Positions 24,639 to 33,282 of a stretch of DNA of 64,000 bases are shown one piece after another. The notes below the pieces were generated by a model. The model did no database searches, was not told the DNA's origin, and saw only the letters and a list, made by a program, of their open reading frames with translations. The translations under genes were made by a program, and so were the position numbers. Position 1 is the stretch's first letter. Each line of letters opens with the position of its first letter. The stretch is from Flavobacteriaceae bacterium NBU2977 (lineage in GTDB: Bacteria > Bacteroidota > Bacteroidia > Flavobacteriales > Flavobacteriaceae): positions 1,798,001 to 1,862,000 of the forward strand of contig JAIOUW010000001.1 of NCBI GenBank assembly GCA_019931105.1. Direction: 5' to 3'.

Positions 24639-26825
24639 ATGATCAAAATTTTGTTTCATGCGGCCATTTTCTTTTTGCTTGTATCCTGCGGTACCGAGGT
24701 AAAAAAGGAACTGGAAATTGATAAATGGCAGGCCCAAGCGGCCAATGTTGAAATTATAAGGGACGATTTCGGTGTGCCCCATATTTATGGGAAAACCGAT
24801 GCTGATGCTGTTTTCGGGCTACTGTATGCCCAATGTGAAGACGACTTCAACCGGGTGGAGCAAAATTATATATGGGCGACAGGCCGTTTGGCCGAAGTGG
24901 AAGGGGAAGAGGCTATTTACAGCGATTTAAGGGCAAAACTTTTTATGACCGAAGAAGAAGCGAAGGCCAATTATGAAAAAAGCCCGGAGTGGTTAAAGAA
25001 GCTTTGTGATGCCTTTGCCGATGGCATCAATTATTATTTGCATACCCATCCGGACGTGAAACCGAAACTATTGACCCATTTCGAGCCATGGATGCCGTTG
25101 TATTTTAGCGAAGGTTCTATCGGGGGCGATATCGAACGGATTTCCACGGAAAAAATAAAAGTTTTTTATGAGATCGGCATGGAAATTCCCGAAGCTGAGG
25201 AACTCCAAATCCAAAAACAGGAAGAAATGGCCGAACCGCAAGGCTCGAACGGAATCGCCATTTCGGGAAAATTGACCGAATCGGGCAATCCGTTGTTGTT
25301 GATCAATCCGCATACTTCATTTTATTTCAGGGGAGAGGTGCATGTCGTATCCGAAGAAGGTTTGAATGCCTATGGCGCGGTAACTTGGGGGCAGTTTTTT
25401 GTCTACCAAGGGTTTAACGAAAAAACAGGTTGGATGCACACCTCTACCTATACCGATGTCATGGACGAATTCAAGGAGAACATTCTGAACATCGACGATA
25501 AATTACTGTATCAATATGGTGAGGAAATGCGGCCTGTCAAGACTTCTGAAATCAGCTTAAAATACAAAGAAGGTAATGTTTTGAGGGAAAAATCGTTTCC
25601 CGCTTATCGCACCCATCACGGCCCGATTACACATCAAGTCGATGGTCGATGGACGGCCTCTGCCATGATGTGGGAGCCGGTAAAGGCTTTGGAGCAATCC
25701 TTTGTACGCACCAAGCAAGATGGTTATAGAGGTTTCCGTGAGATGATGGATATCCGCACGAATTCTTCGAACAATACCGTCTATGCCGATGCCGAAGGAA
25801 ATATTGCCTATTTCCATGGCAATTTTATCCCAAAGCGCGATACTATCTTTGATTATTCGAAACCTGTCGATGGAAGTAATCCGAAAACCGATTGGCAAGG
25901 CCTCCATACGGTCGATGAGAATATTCTGCTATTGAATCCTGAAAACGGTTGGTTACAAAACTGTAATTCTACGCCGTTTACGGCGGCCTTGGAGTTTAGT
26001 CCTAAGAAAGAGAATTATCCGAATTATATGTCATTGGACCGTGAAAACTTCAGGGGTATTCACGCCATTGATTTGTTAAAGGATAAAGTCGGATTTACCA
26101 TCGATGGACTTATCGAATTGGCCCACGACCCTTATCTGCCAGCCTTCGATGCGTTGATTCCAGGTTTGGTCCGAGCATATCATTGGAGGCACAACAAAAA
26201 CCCCAAGTTGAGCGAAGCAATCGATATTTTGGCCGAATGGGATTTTAAAACATCAAAAGAATCAGTGGCCATGACCTTGGCCCATTTCTATGGAACGAAG
26301 TACTACCAAGAGGGCAAATATAAAGAGGAAATGACGCCTATGGAGCGTGTCAAATTTTGGGGAAGCACCTCGCCCAATGATGAAAAATTAAGAATCTTTG
26401 AAGCGGTCATCGATCAATTGACGAAAGATTTTGGCACTTGGAAAATGCCCTGGGGCGAAGTCAATCGTTACCAACGTTTGAACGGTGATATACGTCAAGC
26501 CTTCGATGACACAAAACCAAGTATTCCTATAGGTTTTGCTTCGGGTCACTGGGGCGCTTTGGCCGCTTATGGCGCCCGATACGATAATGGCACGAAAAAA
26601 ATATATGGCACGCGGGGCAATAGTTTTGCGGCTGTGGTCGAGTTCGGCGATAAGGTCAAAGCGAAAAGTATCTTGGCCGGTGGACAAAGCGGCGACCCGA
26701 ATTCACCTCATTTTGAAGACCAGATACAGCGTTATGCCGATGTGGAATGGAAAGAAGTGGGTTATTATAAGGAAGATGTTTTGAAAAGGGCAACGAAAAA
26801 ATATCGGCCCGGGGAGGGTAATTAA
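24639..26825 (+). CDS. Penicillin-acylase family (S45) lipoprotein hydrolase
   Basis: A 728-residue N-terminal-nucleophile amidohydrolase precursor. The lipobox LLVSC places the lipidated Cys at residue 17, so it is exported and membrane-anchored. Family members are cut autocatalytically into alpha and beta chains. The expected new N-terminus is Ser203 in EPQGSNGIAISG, followed by the conserved PLLLINPH stretch. Substrates in the family include penicillins, acyl-homoserine lactones, acylated amino acids and peptides; nothing here decides between them. The alpha part carries IIRDDFGVPHIYG, typical of S45. It is a single-gene unit, divergent from the exporter and convergent with a secreted protein of unknown function. 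Confidence 0.92.
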   Translation: MIKILFHAAIFFLLVSCGTEVKKELEIDKWQAQAANVEIIRDDFGVPHIYGKTDADAVFGLLYAQCEDDFNRVEQNYIWATGRLAEVEGEEAIYSDLRAKLFMTEEEAKANYEKSPEWLKKLCDAFADGINYYLHTHPDVKPKLLTHFEPWMPLYFSEGSIGGDIERISTEKIKVFYEIGMEIPEAEELQIQKQEEMAEPQGSNGIAISGKLTESGNPLLLINPHTSFYFRGEVHVVSEEGLNAYGAVTWGQFFVYQGFNEKTGWMHTSTYTDVMDEFKENILNIDDKLLYQYGEEMRPVKTSEISLKYKEGNVLREKSFPAYRTHHGPITHQVDGRWTASAMMWEPVKALEQSFVRTKQDGYRGFREMMDIRTNSSNNTVYADAEGNIAYFHGNFIPKRDTIFDYSKPVDGSNPKTDWQGLHTVDENILLLNPENGWLQNCNSTPFTAALEFSPKKENYPNYMSLDRENFRGIHAIDLLKDKVGFTIDGLIELAHDPYLPAFDALIPGLVRAYHWRHNKNPKLSEAIDILAEWDFKTSKESVAMTLAHFYGTKYYQEGKYKEEMTPMERVKFWGSTSPNDEKLRIFEAVIDQLTKDFGTWKMPWGEVNRYQRLNGDIRQAFDDTKPSIPIGFASGHWGALAAYGARYDNGTKKIYGTRGNSFAAVVEFGDKVKAKSILAGGQSGDPNSPHFEDQIQRYADVEWKEVGYYKEDVLKRATKKYRPGEGN

Positions 26826-26856
26826 TCAATTCGCAAATTTGACGGTTGCAAAGCGG

Positions 26857-27510
26857 TTATTCTTTGGTAATGATCAAAGTCGCCTTGAAACCTTCCGACA
26901 ACAACCATTTGTTCGAATAGATAACCTGCCCCTGATCATCGTAAACATCGACTTGGGCCGTATTGGGTGAAGAAGACCCTTCATTGAGTGCCACGAAATC
27001 CAGCTTGTTGAACCCCGGTTTTAAATCGACGTTAATGCCTTTAAAGGCTCCCGTCAAAAGAAGATTGGGTTCTACCATAACATCGTTGACATAAATCTTT
27101 ACGCGATCGCCATCGACATATTCGTGGTCGCGACATACGATGCCCACAAATTTGCCATTGCTCTTGACATCGCCCATATACATATCGCCAAAGCGTTCCT
27201 TACTACCGCCCTCCTTTTCGGGACCTCTTACTTTGGGATCAATCTTCATTCCGGTTCCGGCTTGAACGAGTTCCCTGTCGGGAAGCATTTTAATGGGCTT
27301 TTTCGGATTCAAATCCAAATTGACCTCGGGTTTCTTGTCAAGAACCGATGGGATCTTTAAGGCAGTACCCTTGTCGGCTTTTCCATCTTCGTCCAACTTA
27401 TTGGCCGCTTCGATCTTCAATGGCCTTTGGGTAGGCAAATCGGTTTGCCCAAATCCATTTATTGAAAGCAGCATGAAGATAAGTACCGATAACAGATAAT
27501 TTCTAGACAT
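26857..27510 (-). CDS. Secreted protein of unknown function
   Basis: 217 residues from the ATG at 27510, which gives a clean signal peptide (MSRNYLLSVLIFMLLSINGF, cut near GFG-QT). A start eleven codons further upstream would put a charged stretch before it and is less likely. The mature protein has a Lys/Asp/Pro-rich linker (LDLNPKKPIKMLPDRE), then a beta-rich domain of about 110 residues (GKFVGIVCRDHEYVDGDRVK; PGFNKLDFVALNEGSSSPNT) that resembles secreted immunoglobulin-like or carbohydrate-binding sandwich folds only in general character. I do not recognise a family. It is encoded alone on the reverse strand. Confidence 0.75.
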   Translation of the reverse strand: MSRNYLLSVLIFMLLSINGFGQTDLPTQRPLKIEAANKLDEDGKADKGTALKIPSVLDKKPEVNLDLNPKKPIKMLPDRELVQAGTGMKIDPKVRGPEKEGGSKERFGDMYMGDVKSNGKFVGIVCRDHEYVDGDRVKIYVNDVMVEPNLLLTGAFKGINVDLKPGFNKLDFVALNEGSSSPNTAQVDVYDDQGQVIYSNKWLLSEGFKATLIITKE

Positions 27511-27584
27511 GGCATCCGAAAAATTATGGAATAAAGATAGCAATTACCTTGCCACAGGGACTTAAAGACCTGTTAAATTCGATG

Positions 27585-28337
27585 TTATGTCCGTTGAACG
27601 GAAATACTTTCGCGAACGGTTTTTGCTATCAATCGATGGCCTTCGGTATTTGGATGTATCGGATCTTCATCATAGCAGTTTGCCCTCTTTTCATATAAAG
27701 GGGTGCGGATATCTATTTTTGCCATACAGGATGGATGGTCGATATTCATTACGATACGCTTGAATTCTTGCAAAACCTCCTTGTCATACTCAGGATATGG
27801 ATTTAAATAACCATATGGCTGGGAATCGTTTTCAGGACTTGCTTTTTGAACAATGTCAAGGGCCAAGGGAGGAGGGGTCAAAAGAATCGCTTTGATCTGG
27901 CGTTGTTTTATCTTTTCAAGAAACGTATAGACCCCGATTTTAAAACTGTCAAAAAGCTCTTGCGAGGGTTTGCCATAGATACCGCAGTTGATACCGTAGC
28001 AAAAAGTGGCGAAATCGATAGGTTCTTTGTCCAGTTCGGCATCGAGTCTTTCAAAAAGGTAAGGTCTTGGGCCGGGATGGATTTCTTCGGTCAGGCCGGT
28101 AACCGTTTCACTGCTTTTGCCATAGTTCAGGAAGCGCAGCTTTAAGTCGGGATATAGACTGTCATACTCGGTCTGGAGCATTTGCACGTACCCATTGCCC
28201 ATTGCCGTAATACTGTCACCAAAGCATCCGATGACCTGATTTTTTTGAAGTTTTACTTTTTGTTCTCGAATACAGCCCGAGGCCATAATGCCAAGTGTAG
28301 CCATTGCCGACCGCGCTATGAATCTCCGTCTGTTCAT
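27585..28337 (-). CDS. SGNH/GDSL-family hydrolase, exported lipoprotein
   Basis: 250 residues from the ATG at 28337; a longer frame to 28472 would lie inside the upstream gene and is rejected. The N-terminus MNRRRFIARSAMATLG followed by IMASGC combines a Tat-like twin-arginine motif with a lipobox. The catalytic Ser block is CFGDSITAMG, and the C-terminal catalytic Asp/His lie in DPIHPNTEGHRLIA. SGNH enzymes are esterases or deacetylases of sugars, lipids or peptidoglycan. Its ATG overlaps the TGA of the dipeptidase gene (ATGA), so it is translationally coupled as the last gene of the D-amino-acid operon, perhaps to de-esterify a substrate outside the cytoplasm. Confidence 0.9.
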   Translation of the reverse strand: MNRRRFIARSAMATLGIMASGCIREQKVKLQKNQVIGCFGDSITAMGNGYVQMLQTEYDSLYPDLKLRFLNYGKSSETVTGLTEEIHPGPRPYLFERLDAELDKEPIDFATFCYGINCGIYGKPSQELFDSFKIGVYTFLEKIKQRQIKAILLTPPPLALDIVQKASPENDSQPYGYLNPYPEYDKEVLQEFKRIVMNIDHPSCMAKIDIRTPLYEKRANCYDEDPIHPNTEGHRLIAKTVRESISVQRT

Positions 28338-29398
28338 TTCCAAACCTTTTGTAGAAAGCGAATAAAATTCATGTGCATGATATTCGCGATATCTTTGTTC
28401 GAGTATCCACGTTTCGACAAAAGAACTGGGATTTTTTGTAAGTCCGCAATGGTTTCCAAATCCGTCGGGCATTGTTCCTTACCGAACCCTCCATCAAGAT
28501 CTGTTCCTATCCCCACATGGTTTGCGTTACCTGCCAATTGGCAAATATGGTCGATATTATCGAGCATCTGAGATAAGGAAACGTTCATGCCGTCGGGGGT
28601 CGATTGCCCCCTTACCCAATTCGGAACCATCATCCAGGCGTCCAAGGCCACCCCGATGACGGCGCCCCTACTGATCAGTTCCTTAATCTGTTCATCTGAG
28701 AATTGCCGATTGTGATCGACCAAGGCCCTACAATTGTTATGGCTTGCCCAAACCGGACCCTGATAACAATCCATGGTTTGCCAAAAACTTTCATCACATA
28801 GATGTGTTGCATCCAAAATAAGGTTCAGGCGTTCGATTTCCTTTAGCAACGCTTTGCCCTTTATACCGATACCACCCGACGAATCGGTACCGAAAGCGTA
28901 TGTTCCCGGACCGTAATGGGCCGGTCCGATGGCCCGAAGACCTTGCCCGTATGATGTCTGTAAATGATCTATGGTAACAATGGAATCGGCCCCTTCGAGG
29001 CTTAAGATGTACCCTATCGGTTTTTTTTCGACATTTTTTTTCCAAAGTTCCAAATGGGCTTCAAGGTCATTTTTGTTTTTGATCTGTACCATTTCACCGA
29101 TGGCTTCCATCGATCGGTACCAGGCCAATTGCCCTTGTGTCTGTGCCCAGGCCTGTTGGGGCGAATTCCATCCCGGTAGGGGATTGTCCCTATGCACGTA
29201 ACGTGCAATCTGGGTAGCGATACAAAGGCCGATATTGCCCTTGCGCATGGCATCAAGCGAGACGGTATTTTTACCGCGATCAGGCTTGTCGGCCATGCCG
29301 GCTTCGCTTTTGCGTATCTCATCGACCGTCCATGTAAGGTCTCGGTTCCATTCCATGGCGTTCATCGCCAGATCGAGATGTGCATCGAATATGAACAT
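28334..29398 (-). CDS. Membrane-dipeptidase family (M19) dipeptidase
   Basis: A 354-residue zinc dipeptidase of the renal dipeptidase family. Metal-site signatures are the N-terminal HLD (FDAHLDLAMN), the ATHLCDESFW segment, SHNNCRALVDHNRQ, and the late GIGTDLDGGFG. M19 enzymes cleave dipeptides and, unusually, accept a D-amino acid at the C-terminal side. No signal peptide is seen, so it is probably cytoplasmic. It starts in a TGATG overlap with the D-threonine-aldolase-like gene and ends in an ATGA overlap with the SGNH gene, a tight operon. Context suggests it releases D-amino acids from imported dipeptides, which is inference. Confidence 0.92.
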   Translation of the reverse strand: MFIFDAHLDLAMNAMEWNRDLTWTVDEIRKSEAGMADKPDRGKNTVSLDAMRKGNIGLCIATQIARYVHRDNPLPGWNSPQQAWAQTQGQLAWYRSMEAIGEMVQIKNKNDLEAHLELWKKNVEKKPIGYILSLEGADSIVTIDHLQTSYGQGLRAIGPAHYGPGTYAFGTDSSGGIGIKGKALLKEIERLNLILDATHLCDESFWQTMDCYQGPVWASHNNCRALVDHNRQFSDEQIKELISRGAVIGVALDAWMMVPNWVRGQSTPDGMNVSLSQMLDNIDHICQLAGNANHVGIGTDLDGGFGKEQCPTDLETIADLQKIPVLLSKRGYSNKDIANIMHMNFIRFLQKVWK

Positions 29399-30513
29399 CA
29401 GATGGTTATGCTTTGGTTACGGGCGGCCACTTTCCAAACGGTAGTGATCCGTCCTTTTTCGACTACCTGCAAGTTTTCGTATTTGGCCACTGTAGGGCAA
29501 ATATGTACCGGGATGGCGTAAACAACATCGCCGATAGTATATGAATCATTGTTTTTACATTCGAGCACAAAATGCTCCTCGCTTTGCCCGACCTGTTTGC
29601 AATCGTCACCAAGATTTAGAAATCGAACCCTTGGAAAAGGCATTTCAGAGGCCATCGATTTGTGCCCAAGGTCAAGACAGATGGTTTTGTTATCAGGTTT
29701 GCTGATGACCCTTGTCATAAGCACTGCAGCAGGAATGAAATCCATTTCAGGGAACAGTTGGGCGTATCCCCCATCCCATAGCACAGTTGTCCCGGGACTT
29801 GCATCAACTCCCTCGCGTTCAGCGTGAAAGGGGAAGGATGGCGAGCCGCCGGCAACGACATCTTTGACCATGATACCATTGGCTTCGATTTTATTCTTTA
29901 GGCCCAATACAATCTTGAATGCCGAATCACAGGCTCGTTTTCTTTCCTTCGGATCCGCATTGCGGAGGTGCCCGTCGTAGACATGTAATCCTTCAGGTTC
30001 GATTTCAGGAATTTTGCTCATGATACTGTATAACCGAACTGCTTCTTCTCCTGGAAGAATGCCCGTTCTGTTCATACCATTATTGATGTCCATCCAAAGC
30101 GAAACTTGCATTTCTTTTTCTTTTGCCATTTGGGCAAACCTGTCGATAATCGTTTCATTGTCGACCAATGCGGAAAATTTAGACTCGGGAAAGGTCTTCA
30201 TCAGTTTGAAAAAACGTTCCATATTGGCCCCTACGGGCTGCATGGCCAATAAAATGTCCGGGGCTTTGCACAGGGCCAATAGTTCGGCTTCGGCGATTGT
30301 GGCACACTTGAACTTTTCGATACCGGCATCAAGTTGCATTTTTATGATCTCGGCATTTTTATGCGTCTTGATATGCGGGCGTAATCGTGAAGTTCCGCCG
30401 GCCATTGAAATCATTGTATTAATGTTTTTGGCTATTCTATCAGGATATACCAATAAAGAAGGCGTGATTACCTCAGAAGTATCATCTAAATTGTACCAAT
30501 CGCTGTTTTTCAC
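29398..30513 (-). CDS. D-threonine aldolase / D-serine dehydratase-like PLP enzyme
   Basis: A 371-residue fold-type III PLP enzyme. The PLP lysine lies in LRPHIKTHKNAEI near residue 50, in the alanine-racemase-like N-terminal barrel. The C-terminal domain carries the metal-binding His-x-Cys pair H337 and C339 (VHICPTV), which marks the D-threonine aldolase and eukaryote-type D-serine dehydratase group. These act on D-3-hydroxyamino acids, giving glycine plus aldehyde or pyruvate plus ammonia. Neighbours are RidA (10 bases upstream) and an M19 dipeptidase (overlapping). The RidA partner favours a dehydratase activity with an enamine intermediate, but aldolase activity cannot be excluded. Confidence 0.9.
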   Translation of the reverse strand: MKNSDWYNLDDTSEVITPSLLVYPDRIAKNINTMISMAGGTSRLRPHIKTHKNAEIIKMQLDAGIEKFKCATIAEAELLALCKAPDILLAMQPVGANMERFFKLMKTFPESKFSALVDNETIIDRFAQMAKEKEMQVSLWMDINNGMNRTGILPGEEAVRLYSIMSKIPEIEPEGLHVYDGHLRNADPKERKRACDSAFKIVLGLKNKIEANGIMVKDVVAGGSPSFPFHAEREGVDASPGTTVLWDGGYAQLFPEMDFIPAAVLMTRVISKPDNKTICLDLGHKSMASEMPFPRVRFLNLGDDCKQVGQSEEHFVLECKNNDSYTIGDVVYAIPVHICPTVAKYENLQVVEKGRITTVWKVAARNQSITI

Positions 30514-30523
30514 TATCCTTTTT

Positions 30524-30991
30524 TTAATACAGTTCGAACATGGCCTCGATTTCCACGGCGATTCCTCCTGGTAACATCATACCTACGGCACTTCGCACCC
30601 CGACCCCATTATCGGATCCAAAAACATCGGCCATCAATTCGCTAAACCCATTGATGACCAGCGGGTGGTCGCCAAATTCGGGAGTACAATTGACCATGCC
30701 CAAAGTCTTAACGATGCGCTTTATCCGATCAACGTCACCGAAATGAGTGGTTATAGTCGACAGCATGGTGAGCCCTACCTGACGGGCGGCACGTTTTCCA
30801 CCATCGAGATCGAGTGTGTCTCCGACCCGACCTTTGAATAAAGTACCATCGGTGTTCACAGGCCCTTGACCCGAAACGTACAAAAAATTATCGATGACCA
30901 AAACGGGTTTGTAAAGCCCTGCCGGGGGCGGTGCAGGGGGCAAAGTAAGCCCTAAGGCCTTGATTCTTTCAGAAGGTTTGTTGTCGCTCAT
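30524..30991 (-). CDS. RidA family enamine/imine deaminase
   Basis: 155 residues, slightly longer than typical RidA. It has GQGPVNTDG near the middle, the substrate-binding Arg in VRSAVGMMLPGG, and the terminal VEIEAMFEL block. RidA proteins hydrolyse reactive enamines such as 2-aminoacrylate that PLP dehydratases release. It sits between the GntP permease (10 bases upstream) and the D-serine-dehydratase-like gene (10 bases downstream), a context that matches this role directly. The active-site Arg and Glu seen in functional members are both present. Confidence 0.92.
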   Translation of the reverse strand: MSDNKPSERIKALGLTLPPAPPPAGLYKPVLVIDNFLYVSGQGPVNTDGTLFKGRVGDTLDLDGGKRAARQVGLTMLSTITTHFGDVDRIKRIVKTLGMVNCTPEFGDHPLVINGFSELMADVFGSDNGVGVRSAVGMMLPGGIAVEIEAMFELY

Positions 30992-31001
30992 AAGAAAAAA
31001 A

Positions 31002-32318
31002 TTAAATGAATATATCTAAGACCAGTACACCGATAAGACCCATTACACCCACGGTTGTCTCCATCACCGTCCAGGTTTTCAGTGTATCTTTTATCGAGAG
31101 GTTGAAATACTCTTTGTACAACCAGAAGCCGCCATCGTTTACATGGGAGAACATCAAACTACCGGACCCAATGGCCAAGACCATCAACTCGGCGTTTATT
31201 CCGGTATTGGCCACCAAGGGAAGGGCGATTCCCGCTGCGGTCAAACCGGCCACGGTGGCAGATCCTACGCAGACCCTGATTACCGTTGCGATCAACCATG
31301 CCAAAACCAAAGGTGAAATTGTGGAACCTTTGAGCATCTCACCAATGTAATCGCTAACGCCGCTGTCGATCAAGATTTGTTTCAATGCCCCGGCCCCGGC
31401 AATGATCAACAATACCATCGTGATACCTGAAACGGCATTGGCGACCGTATCCATTACCTCGACCATCGTTCTACCCCTGCGAAGTCCTAAAGTGTATATT
31501 GCGACCAGCACCGATAACAGCATGGCCATTACCGGATCGCCCAAAATAGCCGTCGTTTTTCTGAGAATATTCCCTTCGGGAAGAATCAATGCCATTATCG
31601 ATGCGAGCCCGATCAGTATGACCGGCAACAAAGCGGTCAGAATACTTGTTGCCGTACCGGGCATTTCTTCATCGGTCAAAACCTTTGGATTCAAAAAAGC
31701 CTTTAACGGAGTGGCCTTAATATTTTTAATGGTCCGCGAAAACAATGGTCCGGCGACAACGATGGCCGGAATGGCGATAACAATTCCGTAAAGCAAGGTT
31801 TTACCGATATCGGCCCCGAACATTACGGCTATTCCCGTTGGGGCAGGGTGTGGTGGCAAGTAACCATGTGTCACCGACAAAGAGGCCAGCATGGGTAGTC
31901 CAACATAGATCAAGGGAAGCCCTGTAGTCGCTGCTATTGTAAAGACCAAAGGAACAAGGATGACGAATCCTACGGTATAGAACATGGGAATGCCAACGAT
32001 AAATCCGGTAAGAACGACCGCCCATTGCACGTTTTTCTTTCCGAATTTGTTCACTAGCTGCATGGTGATACGTTGGGCAGCACCACTATCGGCCACTAAT
32101 TTTCCGAGCATGGCACCCAATCCGAGTATAAGAATCAGATACCCCAAAGTGCTTCCAATACCCGTTTGAATGGCCTGGATAGTCGCCAGAAAATCCATTC
32201 CTTCGGCAATACCCACTAAAATTGATACAATAATAAAAGATAAAAAGGCATTTAACTTGAATCGAACTATAAGAATGAAAAGAAGTACGATTCCGGCAAT
32301 TACGATGGCCAAGGGCAT
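31002..32318 (-). CDS. GntP family permease
   Basis: A 438-residue inner-membrane symporter with about twelve helices. It shows family hallmarks such as GLGAMLGKLVADSGAA near residue 67 and GYLPPHPAPTGIA near 155. GntP members import gluconate and related sugar acids, and one branch (DsdX type) imports D-serine. It heads an operon with RidA, a D-threonine-aldolase/D-serine-dehydratase-like enzyme and a dipeptidase, so D-amino acids or hydroxy acids are likelier cargo here than gluconate. No gluconate kinase is nearby. A -7 promoter box lies 25 bases upstream. Confidence 0.92.
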   Translation of the reverse strand: MPLAIVIAGIVLLFILIVRFKLNAFLSFIIVSILVGIAEGMDFLATIQAIQTGIGSTLGYLILILGLGAMLGKLVADSGAAQRITMQLVNKFGKKNVQWAVVLTGFIVGIPMFYTVGFVILVPLVFTIAATTGLPLIYVGLPMLASLSVTHGYLPPHPAPTGIAVMFGADIGKTLLYGIVIAIPAIVVAGPLFSRTIKNIKATPLKAFLNPKVLTDEEMPGTATSILTALLPVILIGLASIMALILPEGNILRKTTAILGDPVMAMLLSVLVAIYTLGLRRGRTMVEVMDTVANAVSGITMVLLIIAGAGALKQILIDSGVSDYIGEMLKGSTISPLVLAWLIATVIRVCVGSATVAGLTAAGIALPLVANTGINAELMVLAIGSGSLMFSHVNDGGFWLYKEYFNLSIKDTLKTWTVMETTVGVMGLIGVLVLDIFI

Positions 32319-32342
32319 AGCGAATACTTTAAATCAAGTAAT

Positions 32343-32350
32343 CAAATATA
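32343..32350 (-). promoter_or_regulatory. -7 box of the gntP operon
   Basis: On the reverse strand TATATTTG matches TAnnTTTG, 25 bases before the gntP ATG at 32318 and downstream of the aquaporin terminator. The -33 region is weak. Confidence 0.5.
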
Positions 32351-32383
32351 CCATTTTGCCCATATAACGGAATCTATTCCATA

Positions 32384-32416
32384 AAAAAAGGAGGAGTTCA
32401 AAAGCTCCTCCTTTTT
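32384..32416 (-). terminator. Intrinsic terminator of the aquaporin gene
   Basis: Arms GGAGGAG and CTCCTCC flank a short loop, with A-runs on one side and T-runs on the other. Read on the reverse strand, the hairpin begins about nine bases after the aquaporin stop and ends in a run of seven Ts. The flanking A/T runs extend the stem. Confidence 0.88.
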
Positions 32417-32424
32417 TCAGGACT

Positions 32425-33117
32425 TTAATCGTTTGTTTCGGGGGACAGAAATTTGTAGAGCAGTCCGGCGAGTATTGCGCCTATAATCGGTGCCACAATA
32501 AACAGCCATAATTGCCCCAAAGCCCAATCACCTACAAAAAGGGCTTGACTGATGCTTCGTGCCGGGTTGACCGAGGTGTTCGTAACGGGAATACTTATCA
32601 GATGAATAAGTGTCAAACACAACCCTATTGCCAATCCTGCAAAACCAGCGGGAGCCTTGGTGTAGGTGGATCCCAAAATCACAAAAAGGAATATTAAAGT
32701 CATGACAATTTCGGTTACCAAAGCCGAGGTCATTCCATAACCTCCAGGGGAATGCTCCCCATATCCATTTGCGGCAAAACTGCCGATGCCTTCGTACCCC
32801 ATCTGTCCCGTAACGATTATGTACAATATTGCCGCCCCGACAATGGCCCCGGTAATCTGGGCAATGATATAGGGTATCAGGTCTTTTCCATCGAAACGGC
32901 CACCGATCCAAAGACCGATCGAAACCGCAGGGTTCAAATGACAACCAGAAATATGGCCAATGGCATAGACCATCGTCACCACGGTAAGGCCAAAGGCAAG
33001 CGCGACGCCAACAAAACCGATTCCCACATCTGGAAATCCTGCCGCAAGGACTGCACTGCCACATCCTCCAAGAACCAACCAAAGGGTTCCGATAAATTCA
33101 GCGATTAGTTTTTTCAT
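32425..33117 (-). CDS. aqpZ: Aquaporin Z-type water channel
   Basis: A 230-residue MIP-family channel with six helices. Both NPA half-helix motifs are present: HLNPAVSIG and [11 protein letters not shown]. The N-terminus [20 protein letters not shown] is typical of AqpZ. The Cys after the second-loop region and the small side chains at the selectivity filter fit a water channel more than a glycerol facilitator, and no glycerol kinase gene is nearby. It is a single-gene unit ended by a strong terminator. Confidence 0.94.
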   Translation of the reverse strand: MKKLIAEFIGTLWLVLGGCGSAVLAAGFPDVGIGFVGVALAFGLTVVTMVYAIGHISGCHLNPAVSIGLWIGGRFDGKDLIPYIIAQITGAIVGAAILYIIVTGQMGYEGIGSFAANGYGEHSPGGYGMTSALVTEIVMTLIFLFVILGSTYTKAPAGFAGLAIGLCLTLIHLISIPVTNTSVNPARSISQALFVGDWALGQLWLFIVAPIIGAILAGLLYKFLSPETND

Positions 33118-33282
33118 CGTAAAAAAGTTTTAGTTAATGTTTCAAATTTTAGTGTCGTTCAATTTAGTTAAAAAAATCTTAATTATACGGATAAAGTTCT
33201 TTCGCACATAGAATTAATAAATTGATAATTAGAGAAATGTGACTTTTTCTTTTTTTATCTTGTTAGTTAAAATAAGACGGAA

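Noticed and set aside
28338-28472. Extended start for the SGNH hydrolase
   Set aside because: The extra residues lie within the dipeptidase gene and would hide the Tat/lipoprotein signal. The ATGA overlap start is far more likely.
32528-33082. 184-codon ORF rich in Trp, Cys and Arg
   Set aside because: It is an out-of-frame shadow of the aquaporin gene, whose NPA motifs are intact in the chosen frame.
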